Of a DNA stretch of 64,000 bases, positions 1 to 14,900 are shown piece after piece. This stretch comes from CAWGYT01 sp963826795 (GTDB lineage Bacteria > Planctomycetota > Planctomycetia > Pirellulales > Pirellulaceae). The stretch is from positions 124,001-188,000 of the forward strand of contig CAWGYT010000009.1 of NCBI GenBank assembly GCA_963826795.1, read 5' to 3'. Position 1 is the stretch's first letter; each line of letters opens with the position of its first letter. The notes under the pieces are model-generated. The model was given only the letters and a program-made list of their open reading frames with translations, had not been told where the DNA came from and ran no database searches. The translations under genes were made by a program, and so were the position numbers.

Positions 1-3000
1 CAGAGACAAGTCGTTCAATTGAGTCGTTCCAATGGTCGCGGTCTTTGTCGTTCCACCCAGCGTCAGCGTCCATTGCTCATCTTCCAGCGCCGGTCCGGTC
101 AGGTCCAACTCGACGTTTGACCAGGTGTCGGCCGTCTCGGTTCGAGTCACCGTGCCGACGGAGGCCGCGTCGCGGGTCAGGGTTCCGCCGAAGTCGGCAT
201 TTCCCGATTTCGTGACGACAAGGTTGTCCGTCGAATCATCGTAAGCAACGGAAAACGCGACGGGGATGCCCGCCAGTCCCTCCAGACCCTGCCCGACCTC
301 GTCGATATCGATCGCCGTGGTGTAATCGACCGGCGTTCCATTCAGATTCAGGCTCCAGGTCTCCCCCAGCGCATCGACGCTGGAACCGGTTAAATCGATC
401 ACCGTGACGCTTTCCTTGGCCGTAATCGCTGATCCGGCTCGCGTCAGGCTCGCGGTTAGCGCCGCCTGGTTGGTGCGATGAATCGTCATCAACTTGGTGC
501 CGGTGTCGTAGTCCACGACGTACGAGTTGGAAATGCTCGGCGCGACACCGCCGGATCCGGCGGACGTGTCGAATTTACTGCCGACCTGATTCACCGTATT
601 GCTCGCGGTGGCATTGTAGGTGTGCGCGACACCGTCGATCGTCAAGACCCACGTCTCCGCCTGCGTGCCGTCCGCTTCTGCCGAAAGATCAATTTCGACG
701 CTGCGTGTTGTCGCGACCGTTCCCGAGCCTCCAACGGACAAGGTCACGTTGTGCGAGGACGCATGTCGCAGCGTGAGTTGGTCGTTGGCAGCGCTGTAGG
801 CAGCCGAGAATCCGCCGACGCCGTGCCCGTCGGCCGCCAGCGCGGCACCGACGTCGTCGATTGTTTCCTGAGCGACGTACGTGTAATTCTGACCGTCGAG
901 TGTCAGCTGCCAGGATTCACTGGCGGCATCCACCGTCGTGCTGCTGAGATCGACTTCCAATCGCGTCACCGCCCGCTGGCTATTCGGCAGATCCTGTTGC
1001 ATCGATCCTTGCACGGCCGCTTGCTGCACCGGATCGAGACTGATCAAGATTCCACCGGGGTCGCTCACCGTCAGACGATTAGTCGCCGAATCGTAGCTGG
1101 GACTGTACTCACCGGGCGCGAGCAGTTCGATCCGAGCGACAAGTTGTGCCCCGACATCGTCCACGTCCACTCCATTAGCACCCTGATCGGCGGCGGTGAC
1201 CGAGAATGTCTGAGGCACTTCGGTCGTGCCATCCAGACGCGTCAAGTTCACCGTCCAGACCTCTCCCTCGTGTGCCGAGCCGCTGAGCGCGACAACGGCC
1301 GTCGCATAGTGACTGGCAACACCCGTTGTCGAGATACTGCCGTTGGTCGCTGCCTTAGACAGTTCCAGCTCGATCGAAAACGTGTTGCTGGTATTCTCAA
1401 TCGTCAGTTGGCTGCCGCTGGGTGTCAGCGTATACCCAGCAGGTGCGTTCGCTGCCAAGCCGGTTGCCACTTGTTCCGGCGTCGCACCGGCAATCGGCGT
1501 GTACGTCCGAGTTCGCAGGACCCCCTGGTCGTTCGTCATCCGCAGCGTCCAGGACTGGTTCTGAGCCGTGGTTCCGCTGAAGTCGATCACCGCTTGCTTC
1601 CAAAGGTTGCCGGGCTCCCAGGTGCGAGTCGTCGCTGTATCGACGGGCGGCTGTTCGGGGGTGCCACTGAGGGTGGCCAACACGCTGGAAGTCGCCGCCA
1701 CGCCGGCCGTGCCCGTATTCACACTGGCGACTTCGACCTCCAAGGTGTAGCTGGATAGGCGACTGAGCGTCAGCGTATCGGTCGCCGGATCGTAGACGGC
1801 GTTGTACTCTGCCGGAATCGCCGCGGCGAGATTCGCCCCCACGGTGTCCAGATCGTTGCCAGCGGATGCGGGAGCTGGATACCGAACGCCGTTCAGCACC
1901 GCCGACACCACGTCGCCAATTCGAGGTGATCCCGCGAGCTTGATCTGGCTGCTGTAAAACGCGATCGGAGTGACACCATTGAGCGCTTGCTGGAGAGTCG
2001 TTGCGCTTCCCGCCGTTTTGGCGTCCTGACGGATATCGTCGACCCGAAAACCGATGCTGTCGGAGATCTGCAGCTGAGTTCCGGTACGGACGACTTCAAA
2101 ACTACTCGGAAGCGCCGCGGAAAGACCTGCGGCAACGCCGTCCAACGAGTTCAGGTCGCCGGCAAATCCTGCTACCGCCGTTCCCGCCTCATACGAGTAA
2201 GTTTGACCGTTGAGAGTCAGACTCCAAATGTCCCCGCTTCGATAGCTTCCCGATAGCTGAATGGTTGCCGAGCTGTAGTAGGTATTTACCGTATCACGAA
2301 TCCCCGACAAGCTTCCCGCATTCGGGTTGAGCATGCTGTCGGTCACTTCAAATTCATAGATATCCCAGCTGCCATCTCCGGCACCGAGAATCTTCGCATA
2401 CGGAGTGCCCGAGGTGATCAGCCCGTTCGGGTAGTCCTGGTTTCCGATTTCCGCGTCGTAGAACAAGAACCAATTGGCGTTGTCCTCGATGCTTTGAGAG
2501 GCGTTGTTCAGCAGCTCGTTTTCGAGCACCGGATCGGGCGAGAACTGGAATTTGTCGACCTCGTGGCTTTCGATCGAAACGTGAAGGTCATAATCAACAC
2601 CCTCAGGAATTCCTTCGATGCGACCCGTTTGCAGGTAGGTGTAGTACTTGAGCCAGTTATCAACGCGAACGAAGTACGTTCCCGGCCGATCGATCGTATA
2701 TTCCAGATAGTCGTCCCAAAACGAGTCGCTCCCGGTACCGCCTTCCGGAGCATGCCACGGATAGTTGTCAGGATACGACCAGTAACGACCATCGTCGTAC
2801 ACGACGCCATTGGCGTTGAAAGAGGTCAGCTTCTGAGCGGCGAGTCCCGCGCCGACCGGGGCCTCCGTCGTCACGGCGAACTCGTCCAGCTCCAAACCAT
2901 CGGCGATGCGAATCGTCAATTGGTTGCTGACCGCCTCCGCGTGGAACTGCCCACCCGCGTTGATCTCGCCCGCCAGCGACGCTGCCAATTCCGACAAATC

Positions 3001-6000
3001 GGCCTCGGATGCGACGGTGTATGGATACGCGGTCCCATCGATGGTGACGGTCCATTCCTCGTCGGTGACAACGTCGCCGCTAAGCGTAACGGATGTTTGC
3101 TGCGGCACGGGTCCCAGGAGCAGCAGCTGACTTGCCCACCAGAGGCGATCGCTTAGCTCGAACCCATGATCGATATCCAGAACCACGTCCACGCCGCCAG
3201 GCCCCGCATTCTGCAGCATCGTTTCGGTCACGGTGAACGAATAGAAGTCAAGATTGCCGTCACCGGTTCCCTTCACCGTGATGTGGGGCAGCGACTCGGC
3301 ATCCTTGATCTCGTCATTCGCATTCAAGCTCCAGCTGCCGCTGTCCAGGCTTTGAGCGGTGAAAACCGAATCGTGCTCGTCCGTCTCGTACATGACGGCC
3401 TGCCCGAAGTCCGCCTGGAACTGAGTCAGGTTGTCGACCACGGTACCGTTGCCCGTCACCTGGCCGTCGCCCATCAGCACGCGGCTGGTCGGTTCCGTCA
3501 CCTTGGTATCACCCCCGACCTGGGTCACCAGAATGTCGGCGGCTTCGTTATCGGTGATCTTGACGTCGACCGACCCGATGCTGAGGGACTCGCCTTGGCG
3601 TCCGACACGATACTCGAAGTCAGTTCCATTGAGTCGCAAGGTCCATTGATCGTCGGCCGAAATCACGGTCGAGGGAGGCACACTGAGTGACACTTCGACC
3701 CGCGCATAGTGCGCCAGGCTATTGGTGCCGCTGATGGTCGCCGCTCCGGCTTGAATCGCCTCGCCCAGCACATCGACGGAGAAGGCGGTAAAGTCCGGTC
3801 GGACCGTCAGGGTCCCGCCTGAGAACTCGGCCTCGTACGGCCCCAATTCGATCGCGGTCTGAAGTCCCGCTGCCACGGCGTCCAGGGTTAACGGATCGCC
3901 ATTGACCCCCGCCACGTACGAGAACTCGATCCCCTTCACGTTGACGCTGAAGACTTGCCCATCATTGACGGGTCCGTTCAGCGGGAACGTTTGATCACTC
4001 ATCGGCGTAATGTTCAAGCGACTTCCAACGCGTGTCGCGTCGAACGGCCCCGACGTGATCTGTCCCAGCAAGCCGGCGGCGATGGCGGAAATATCATCAC
4101 CCCCAGCAACCTCGTACCCGTACGCCGTGCCATTCAGAGCGATCAGCCAGATGTCGCCGGCCTCGATCGGCTCGACTTCAGCCAGATCGATTTGGGCCGC
4201 GGTCCACACGTCTTCGGCCGCCTGGCCGCCCATCGAAGGCGTAATTACGGCGGCGCCCAGAAATTCGGAGGTGAAACCTCGCCCGTCCGCCCGCTCGACA
4301 ATCAGCGTCGCGGTATCGGCAGCGGTGGTCACATTCGCCACGAAACCGGAGGCCGTATCGCCATTCAGAAGCGCCGCGAAGCCCTTGGCCACGTCCTCGA
4401 CCGTCACTCCGTAGAAATTGTCAATCGAGCCGGCCGACAAGCTGTGGCTGACACGTGAGTAATGCACACCCTCGGTCACGGCGTCGCTGACGGCTCGCAC
4501 GACGACGGTCCGCGGGACGTCATAATTTCCCGGCTCGAAGGTCAACGTAGTCGGTGTCACGGTGACCTGCTCGGTCGAATCGTTCTCGACCTCGAGGTTC
4601 ACCACGACCGTTCCTGTGGGCCGCTTCGTCAACACGACCTGGTACTGATCGGTTTGCGCAAACGCGGCGTCTTCCGAGACCATCGTTTCGCCTTGCGTTT
4701 GCTCGATCGATACCGTTGCGGCATCGTTGTCGAGGACCTTGGCGACCACGGTCGGCACCGCCAGACCATCGTAGGCACCACCGTCTTTGGGATCGCCGCC
4801 CTGGATGACGCTGTGTTGAATCAAGACGAACCGATCCCCTTCGGCCAGTTCATCGTTGGCGGCCGTCACGAAGACAGGTTGCGGCTCGTACCAGTTTTCC
4901 TGGGTAAACAGAAGTGTGACGCCGTCGAGGTTCCCGTTCAGCAGGACGCCTTCGCCTCCCGCGTCCTCCTCCGCCTTGCGAGGCCGTGTGGGCGCCGCGG
5001 TCACGCGCACGTCCTCGACGGGCGGCATGGTGAGCACGATCTGGTAGCTGACCATCAAGCGACCGCTCTCGTCCACCAGCAGGGTCTGGCTGCCGCCCAC
5101 GACGGCCACACCGGCCTCATCGTTGTCGGCCACGACGATCCTCAAGTCTCGATCGGGGATCGTCGCGTATTCGCCATTGGCTTGCGAGACCGCGTGTTTC
5201 ACCAGCCCGCTATGCCCCTCCAGATCCTTGGCGACGACCGAGATCGGTCCGTCCGTCCCTCCCGCCACATCGAACGTGTCGCTCCCCCGCCCGCCGAAGA
5301 TTTCGACCTGTACGTCCTCGTCGGTGCTCTCGATGAAGAACGTGTCGTTGCCCTCCATTCCGTCCAATGTCACTTTCTCGATCCCGCCGTACCGAACGGG
5401 CAATCCGGCGCCATAGACGCCGGATTTCGTGACGACAAAATCGTCGCCAAACTCGGTGCCCACGACCGTCATGGTGTCGAATCCATCCCCGCCTTCGATA
5501 TTGATCGGCGCGTTCACGGCGTACTCGATAAAGTCAGCTCCCTGGCCGCCGTTCACGTTGGTCACCGGCGCCTTCGGATCGTCGGGATCGACCTTCACGA
5601 AGGCGCGAATCCGGAACGTGTCGTCATCTTCCTCACCAAACAAGAAGATCTCGGCTTCGGTGTGGTAAACCGTGAAGCTGTCTTCTCCCGTCCCGCCGAA
5701 CAGGGTCGCGGAAAAGCTGATGCCGTGGCTCAAGAATCCCTGGGTAGTCGGAATCGTCGGAAACTGATCTGCGGGCGCCAATCCATTGCCCGGATTGGTC
5801 GCGTCGCGCGGTGACTGAAACATTTGACCGACCTGAAACGCATCGTTTCCGGCATCGCCAAACACGGTGATTTTCGCGCTCGTATCGTCGAATACGAAGG
5901 TGTCGTCCCCGTCGCGGCCATAGACGTTGACTCCGCCGTTCAGGTTCTCGTCGTAATTGACCCGCTCGATTCCTCCACCGGGCAAGGGTTCCCGATTCTC

Positions 6001-9000
6001 GTCCAGTTCAATCGACGAAATGGCGTAGGGGCGGAAGAGGAAGAAGTCGGCCTGATTCGTACCGTAGATATTCAGAAAGTCCTCGCCGCTGTAGACGGTT
6101 TGGTCCGACGTGTTTTCATCATCCAACACGTGAATTAGCGAGGAACCAGACCCCGATAGTCCAATCTCGTACAGGTCCGACTCCTGTTGACCGTGTAGCG
6201 TCAATTCCGCATCGATTCCGTCAGCGAACGACTGCCGACCATTTTGCAGGTAGTTGACGCGAAGGATATCTCGGCCCGTTCCGGCCGAGACGATCGTCTG
6301 CCCGGCGATGGCTTGAATGTTCAACACGTCATTGCCGGGTCCCAGATCCAGATTCGTCGCAGAACTGTGGGTCGAATCGACAAACAGGTTATCGGAGCCG
6401 CTTCCCAGTCGGACGTTCAGCAGACTGAAGCCGGCGTAGGCGATCCCGGCGGCCATGCCCAATTGCGTGATCTGGGTCGCTTCCAGAACGCCTTGATTCG
6501 GGGTCCCATCCCCTTGATCGTTGAGCGTCAGGACGTCTGCACCGCCCCGGGCATCGAGCGTCAACCGACCCGCGAGATCGTTCAGTTGATCATCCGTGTT
6601 TCCGATCTGGAAATCGCTGTCGCCGCCCTGATCGACGATCGTCGTTTCCGCCGAAGTACTGCGTACCGTGACGTCGTCCGTCCCGACACCAAGATCCACA
6701 TTGAGCGTTTCGGTCGTCCAGTACGCAATCGTCGCCGGAGCCAGTCCGCTGATCAGATCGCGGGTCAGCGTGCTATTGAAGTCACCTGAGGCTGCCGAGT
6801 TGACGACATTGAGCGTGTCCGCGCCCGCGTCGCCGTGGATCGTCAGATTTCCCTGGATTCCCGCCACGACTCCGCCGTCGGTCACATTGATCGTGTCGTC
6901 CTCCGTCCCCGCACGCACGGTCAACGGAGCGGCCGTCGTTTCGATATCGATCGTATCCGTACCCTCTTGCGTGCGAATCTCCGCGGAACCAGCCATCGAA
7001 TGGACCGTCACTCGGTCGTAGCCGGCGCCGGTGTCCAGGAGGAGCACGGTTGCGGGATTGATCTCCGCAAGTTCCACGACATCGGCACCGCCGGTCGTAA
7101 AGATATTGAGCGCCACGGGAAACTTGGCCGTGTCTTGCACGTCCAGCGTATCGGCCCCCGCACCGAGTGTCACGTTGACCGCCTCAACGGTCACGTTGGT
7201 TGAAGCTTTCTCGAAAATCCGTATCGTATCGTTGCCCGAAATCGTCGCGCTACTTCGAAGTCCGCCGTTGCTGATCACGGTCGACACGCCTTCGGACGGG
7301 TCGTTGGCGTTGCTAATGTTGACCGTATCGAATCCTGCGCCACCCGTCACGTAGATGTTGGACCAGATCCCGTTTAGATTCCACGTCGCATCTGCCTGTC
7401 GTCCGATGTCGAAAACGTCGTCCCCGCCTCCTGTATTGAGATTCAGCTCGACCATGTGGTACGTGCTATCGACTCGCACGCGGTCAACTCGCTCGGCCGC
7501 GTCATCGGAGTTGACGTTCAAGTCGGTCTGTTCGAATCCACCAAACCAGAGCCCGGCCGGATTCAATCCCAAGACGCTGTCATAGGTGACCGTGTAATCC
7601 GTAGCTGGCGTGATCCTCGACACGTACGCAGCGGGGACCAGAACGGAGGCGTTCACTTCCCGCAGAATCTCGATCTTTTCCGGCAGATAGAAGCCGCTGT
7701 CGTCCTGCAAACTCTTCAAATCGATTGTGTCCATGTTTCCGCTGCCATGGGCGATCCGCAATCCATCGATGACGACGGAGTCGACATTGCTGCGGACGGA
7801 TTGATTGAACGCGGTTTGAATGAAATCGCGCACATTCGCATCCGTGAACTCTCGCCCGATAAAGCTGTTTCCCGCGCCCAGCACCGCGGTCACGTAGTCA
7901 TCCCAGTTGGCTGCGGTCAGATAGGTGTTGTCATCCAGCTCCTGTCGCTGGTCCACAAGCACGCCGGTATCGAGTTCGTTCAAGCGCCGAATCGCCACGC
8001 TTTCGAGAACTCGTTGCCCGAGGCCGTTCACGCCGTAGTACGAATAGGTGTAGTAGGCGTGATCGAAGTTATCACGGTCCGCGACGTACGCCTTTTCCAT
8101 CTCGATCTGATTGCCAACCGCATTCGGATGGCTCGCAGCGACTGAAAACTCCTGGTTTCCAATCGTGTACTTGATGTCACGCAGGCTGCGGGTTCCTAAT
8201 TCGTTATTCAGATCGTTGCTTGCAAGTGGCTCGATCTCGTCTTCTTCGCGGAGGGAGTCGAGTCGCCCTGAATAGCGGCCGGCCAGCGTGTTGTAGTTCT
8301 CCGCATCCTGCAGCTCGCTCGGCTCCCAGATATCCTGCGAATACTCGTATTTGACGGTCCGCGCGTCCAGATTGGGCGAGTTCTGCTTGTAGACGGTCAG
8401 CGCCCCTGATCCACTCCAGCTGTAGTTCTCTGCTCGCAGCGAATTGGATACCGAAACGAGTGTCAAAAATTCCCTCAATTCACTTAATTGATCTCGAACC
8501 GAAATCGCCTCGGCGAGATTCTCGGCGACCATTGCCAGCAGGAGATGGTGATTCAGCAGCGCATCAAGCGAATCCAGCGAGAAGTTCGCGGTACTCGTCA
8601 CGCCGTCGCCGAGCAACTGGAGCCCGCGCAGCGTGAACTTCTCGACATCATTCCGGTAAGCGACGCGTTCGGTTTCGGAGAAGGGCACGTTCTTCAGAGC
8701 ATTGACCGCGGTTTGCAGATCTTCGAGGGGCGTGCGCAGGCTGTAAGCAAGGAGCACATCATCTTTCGAGATTTCCACGGTTGCCGAACTGAGCGAGCCG
8801 TCCAGAAGTTGGTTCAAGACACCAATTTGCGATTCTTTGTTGGCCCGAATCAAGGCCGACTGCACATCCTCACCGGTAATCCCTGACTCGAGCGTCAAGG
8901 ACACGCCTGAATCGAATTCATACTCTCCCAGCTCGAGAGTTTGAGTCTGAACGACGGCATCCAGGCCGTCGTTGTCACGCGCGTTGATCTCGATCACGTC

Positions 9001-11925
9001 ACTTCCGGTGCCACCGCCAAGCCGCACCACGCCGGCGATCCTGCTCAAGTCGTAGTTTTCGGGCAGGATTTTGTCGACCGTCCGCTCCGGAAGATCGTCG
9101 AAGCGATACGACGCCGCCCCTCGAACGACTTCCGCGGTGTAATAGTTCGTGACGTTGATCTCGTTGATCGAATGCGGTGCGTCGACGTCGTAGAACAGAT
9201 TCAGCAGATCCCAGAACAGCTCGGCGCCGCGCCCCGCTGCATATTTTTCGCCGGGGATCCACACGCCTTCTTCGCCCGTAATGTGCGGCATGTAGTAAGT
9301 CCGAGACCAAAACCAGCCACTCCGTCGACCGGTGACGATTTGATCGGAATAGAGGTCGCCCTTGTAGAGATCGGGTTCATATCCCCAGTTGTCCAGCCTG
9401 GGACTATTGAGTGCCGTCCCCATTCGAACCTGATCCGAGTGGACGAAATCGCCCCAGACGGTGTAGGCCAGAATCGGACGCAGATATTCATAGAAGAAGA
9501 CTTCGTCGAGCGGTCGATTGCCGGCGTAAAAGCCGCTTCGTGGGGCGAAGTTCGCCATCGTTTGGAAGTCAATCGTGCTGGGCAGAATCGCGTGCCTACC
9601 ACCAGACCAGAAGGCGACTTCGTAGTCACCATCATAGTACGATTGGCCGAACTCCTGATTGGGCGTGGTGAGCAATGCCTGCTCAAACTGATTCACCTGA
9701 TTGATATAGTTCTGCCGGTCCAGTACGGCCGCGTAGTATCCACCCCAACCCGACCACCATGACCACGACCGCCACAACGACGTGCCATGAACCGGCGCGT
9801 AGACGGCTTTTTCGATCCCCTGCGCGAACAGCTTGAGGGCGAGAGAGAGGTTATTTTCCAGCAGGTTCCAATGCGCATCGCTGATCGATACGTCTTTGTT
9901 CTTGATCCACTTTTTGTACAGTTCGGCAAACGCCTTCTGCTTGTCGGCAATCCCCATATTTCGTTTTTCGAAAACGACGTCGTTGTAGACTTTGTCGTCA
10001 TACTGGTACGCATTGGGATTCGCGCCGGGATTAATCGGCTGAATCACGTCTTCCAGCAAGTCGTGCTCGACGGTGTACACCGCGTTCGCAGCCGGGTAGG
10101 TGACCTCGAAGGTCTCTTCCTCGCCTCCGACAATCAGGCGGTCGTTGCCCGAACCCAGATTGATCAAGAGGCTCAATCCGGCGTCCAGTCCGTACAGGTA
10201 GACCGTGTCGTCACCCGCACCCGTGACGAGGGCGAGTCGTTCGATCCCGTCGATGTTTTCCAGCTTGAGGCCGGCACCGTAGAGATATTGAGTTCCTTGG
10301 TTGTCGGTAAAGATATAGAACTGATCGCCCAGCGCGGTACCCGCCACGACGACCGTGTCGAAGCCGCTTCCGCCGAAGATTTCGACGCGATTATTTTCAA
10401 CGTAGTCGATCAGCGTGTCTTCGTCACCTTCGTCGATGTTTCCTTGCGAGTCACCGGCTCCGGCGGTGATCTGGCCGCCATTCAGTTCCTGCCCCGTGTC
10501 CTGGAGCATGGCCTTGAGGAAGAAGGTATCGTCGCCCGACTCGCCGAACAGCTGAAGTTCGCCGATGTTGTGGTTCACTTCGAAATAGTCGTCTCCGGCA
10601 CCGCCGTAGAAATAGCCGTTGTAGCTGACACCCGGTGTGATCCCGTCGAATCCTGCGACCACGTCGATCCACGTGTCGGGCTGCGAGTCTCCGTCCGAGT
10701 CGACTTGGACGGCTTTCGTCGCCAGCACTCGACCAATCAGGAAATTGTCGTCGCCCGCATCGCCGTAGACTCGCGTCGCCGCCATACTGTCGTCGGAAAT
10801 GAAGGTATCACCGCCGGCTCCGCCATGGATTTCGACCGTTTCCGCCGTGAAGTCGTAGTAGACGCGCTGATAGCTGGCCGGATTGCCCAGCGCCACGGAG
10901 GGACGAACGGTGGCCGCGGCATCGGCCAGGTCGATCGGCTGACTTACGACTTCCGTGATGGCGGCGTTACCGGCCGTGCGGGTCTGGTCGGTGACGATGA
11001 TCGGGAAATAATTGCCCCGCTCGTCCTGCTCGGCCTGAATCACCTTGATCAACCAGGGCTTCTTCAGCGAGCCCTCACCAGTCACCTCGAATTCGTAGTC
11101 CAGCGTCGAGTTCGGGTCGGTTGGCACCAGAGCCGAAAGCGCTGCGCTCAATTGTTCGTTCGTGGAGGAAGTCGACAAGGGATCCGTGACAAGTCCGTGG
11201 TAGGACAGACGGAACGTCCCGACCTGTTCCTCAATCCGATTGAAAAGCTGAGTTTCATTGGCAGGCCGCTCGAAGATCGCGTCCAGATCGGGCTGCCCAT
11301 CGAGCAGGGCCTGCACGAGATCGGCGTCGATGCGCGTCACGGTGGCGCGGGCGACCTTCGTGGTGACCTCATCCACGTAGGTCGTCGTGATCCGGTAGAA
11401 CTTTTGTTCTTCGGCCGTTCGATCGGCAGTCAGCATTCGGATCTGCCACGGATCCCCGGCTGTTCCCGAACCGGTCACCTCCACGTCGTCGATGGTGGCC
11501 AAGTCCTCCAGGCGAGTCTCGATCAACGCGGCATCCACTTGGGCGGGATCGATCCAGGCCGTCTCCTCGCCGTGATAATTCAGCGTGAAACCAGCTCCGG
11601 GGTCGTCGTGGACGATCTGTTGCCGCGACGTGTCGGCGTCCAGGTGCATCGTATCGGCACCATCGCCGCCCCAAATCTGCACCGTATCCGAATCCGTCCC
11701 GCCCGTTCCGCTATCGACAACGTGCACCTCGGATTGCCCGGAGATCAAGCCGGAAAGTGTCAGCACGTAGGTGTCGCTTCCTTCGGTCCCATCAAATTGG
11801 GCGTACTTCACGAAGTTCGCGATCGAGAACTGATTCGCCCGTGCACCGCCATACAGTTCAAACCGCTCGAAGACGGTGACCAGCTCTCGCTCGTCAATCG
11901 ACTCAATCAGCGCCGCGTCGCTTGT
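1..11925 (-). CDS. giant protein fragment 6 (partial): RTX repeats, Calx-beta-like segment, W-x-L-x-L-x-G tandem array
   Basis: An uninterrupted minus-strand frame from about 11925 to position 1 with no stop, so the gene continues to the left. Order from the N-terminal side: two DPW modules (11.5 and 11.05 kb), many GGxGxDxx repeats (10.9-10.1 kb), an aromatic-rich globular segment (9.9-9.1 kb), helical and mixed sequence (8.9-7.5 kb), more RTX-like repeats (7.4-5.3 kb), segments resembling Calx-beta or immunoglobulin-like domains with VLDNDAATV (~4.7 kb), a segment resembling a pre-peptidase C-terminal domain (2.75-2.5 kb), and then nine or so ~100-residue repeats built around W-x-L-x-L-x-G-x-x-Y. 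No membrane anchor is visible; it may lie outside the window. Confidence 0.85.
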
Positions 11926-14900
11926 CGAGGGTTGCATTGCCGGTCACGTCCAAGTAGTCATTTGAAACGGGCTGCTGCTGGGCATCCAGCGAGATCACCG
12001 TGCTAAGGCTGAAGTTCAGATCTCGCGATTCGATCAGGGTATCGGTACCGCCGGTGTCGACGAACGTATCCACGCCGGCGCTGCCGGTGACCACGTCGTC
12101 GCCGGCGCCGCCGTCGAGTACATCGGCGTAAGGAGTTCCCACAAGCCGATCGTGACCTTCGCCGCCCTCCAGCCGAAGAAAGTCAACGGCTCGCGCGGTA
12201 ATGATTTGCTCATCCGTAATCTCCGTCGAATTCGGCAGGAATCCCGCGATCAGCTGGTCGTTCCCCGCGTTTCCGTTGATTGTCAGACGGTCGTAGCTGG
12301 CATTGCCCGTTGCCTCGCCTTGAAGATCGATTCCGCGAATCGTGAAGATCACGCTGTCCGACGTGAGCGGCTGGCCGTTCGCATCGGCCCGATATTGCGA
12401 AACCTGAACCGTATCGGTCTGCTTTTCCTCGAGCGGAGTGTCAGCGTTCAGTACTTCATGACCGATCAAGAAATAGTCCGCGAGTGCCGAGCCGCCAATC
12501 ACGACGGAGTCCGAACGATGATCGTTGACCCACGTCGGGTCCTCGAACCAATCGGTCTCGCCCGTCATCTCGACCTGTCCGTCGCCGTTTAGATCGGCCC
12601 AAACCGGCTTCTCGACCAGCCGCGGAGATTCACGCTCGACCGTCTGATACGGACGCAGGTACACTTCACCACCGGTATCGCCATCCAGCGAAAAGACGGC
12701 GAAGTCGCCCCCGCTCGTCTCGATCGACCAGCTACCCGCCTCATCCTGTCGCTCGATCGTCTGAAAACTGGAACCCTGTCCCAGAGCCAGGGCCGCGAAG
12801 TAACCTTCGACATAGCTCACGACGACGGGTTGCAGTTCGTCATACCCTTCGATCGTGATCGTCCACGGCTCGTTCAGTGTTCCGTTACCGTCCACCAACA
12901 CAACGCTGCCCGGCAGGTAAGTGAATCCGGATAGCGCGTCGAGCAGATCGGCTGCATCGAGCACACCCAGGGGCGCGACCGTATCCTGCGTGAGATCCAC
13001 CAGGACGCTCGAGTTGTCGAACTGGAGTGCGACCGACGTGAGTCCGACCGGCAGGGTGAGTGATCCGCGCACCTCGATCGCAACTTCCGCCTCACTGGCA
13101 GCTTGCCCGTCGTTGTAGAGCAGCGTGTCAGGGACCGTCGGGAAAGAAATCTGGTACGAGAGCGTCTCGGCGTCGTATTCCACGACCACGCCCGCCAGCG
13201 AAGGAGAGGTTCGTAGTTTATTTTGCAGGAGGACGGCTTGCTGGTCCGTGTCGTTCAGGTCGAGATCGACAAGTTGCAGTGTGAGCTGCTGTCCGTCGTA
13301 CTGGATCTGCGTGTTTTCCGCGATTGCCAAGGCCGGAATCCACTGTGACTGCAACTCGTCACCCAATCTGGTCGAGGCGGTTTGCAAACCGCCCGACGGA
13401 GTAAACGTGATTTCCTGGGGAACCGCCGGAAATGCCAACCGATACTTGGACGGTCCCGACTCGAAGGTCACGACGACGGTATTCAAATCGTTGATCAGTC
13501 GCAATTTCGCTTGCAGCAGTTGCGCCTGATGAGCCGGATCGGCCCCGTCGATGTCACCGGCGTTTAGCGTAACCGACGCTCCGCCATAGAAGAACTCGGT
13601 GTTCGCCTTGACCGACGTCGCGGGGATCCATTGCGTGCGTGGGTTCTCGTTCTGCACGACGTCCAGACTGCGAGCCATTCTCTGCGCTTGCACGACACGT
13701 GCTGGCGTGAGAGGGGCACCGTTGGGATCTCGGTTCGCATCTCGCCAGACAACATGCCACGGCTCTTCCACGGTTCCTTGCCCCGCAACCCAAACATCGA
13801 CGACGCTCGCCATCGATTCGAGTGCCGAGGTAACTTGGGCCAACTCCATCTCCGACGTGAGTTCAACGGAGTCCTCGCCATACTCGAATCGGGCATGATC
13901 CTGCCAGTCTTCTAACCGAAGGGCATGATCGGCGACGGAGGCAACGAGCGAGAGCCGCTTGGCAGACGTCCCAGGCTCGTGAAGATTAAGCGGGCCCAAC
14001 TGGTCGTTCGGGTCGTCCCATTGATAGATTTCGGTTCGCAGAGTCGCGAATCCGCCGTCCGCGTCAAGCGCCGCGTCGATGAATTGGATCCTCCATCCGC
14101 CCGCGATCGCGATCACCCGCACGTCGTTGACGGCAACCAGCGACTTGAGAGCCGACTCGACCTCGGCCGCCGAACTGAACGTCGTATCGACGGACTGGTC
14201 GCCGTACCACAACGCCAGTGACTCGGCGCTGAACGGCAATTCCTGCATTCGCCGTGGCGGCGTTAACACTTCGCCTTCCTGCATCACGGGGGCGGCGACC
14301 GGCTGTTTCAGATTGAACACAAAGCGGTCGTAGCTGGCCGCGCCTCCGTCCTTGGGACTGAGCGAAATCAGCCACGGATTCGCGACGGATCCCACGCCAG
14401 TGACGGCGACGTTGCTGTCGCGCAGACCACTCAGCTTGGCCAGCTCCAGCGCCACATCCGCGACGTCCATCGTATTGCTGACGGAGACGGCGTCGGTTCC
14501 ATACCAGACCAGGGCATCCGAACCGGCCGGGATCCCGATCGACTGGGTCAGGTTCTCGCTGGAATTGCTGCTGGCAAGCTGATTCGGTCCGACCTGCACG
14601 GTTGTCGCGTACTGCAGCGGCAGATAGCCATTGCCGTTGACGGCGGCGTCTAGCAAGACGATCGTCCAGGGGTCTGCCGGCGTGGCGCCCGGCAGAACGG
14701 CGACTTCGTTGATTCCGTCCAGCGATTGCAGCGCGGTCCGCAGTGTTTCCGACTTTCCGTCGAGCTGAACTTCGACCGAATCATTGTCGTAGTAGAACGT
14801 CGCTTGCAGCGCATTGACCGGGAACTGGACGACTTGCCGATCATTGGCCAAAGCCGCCGCTTCGGTCGCCTGCCGGACGGTTCGTGTCGTGACTTGATCT

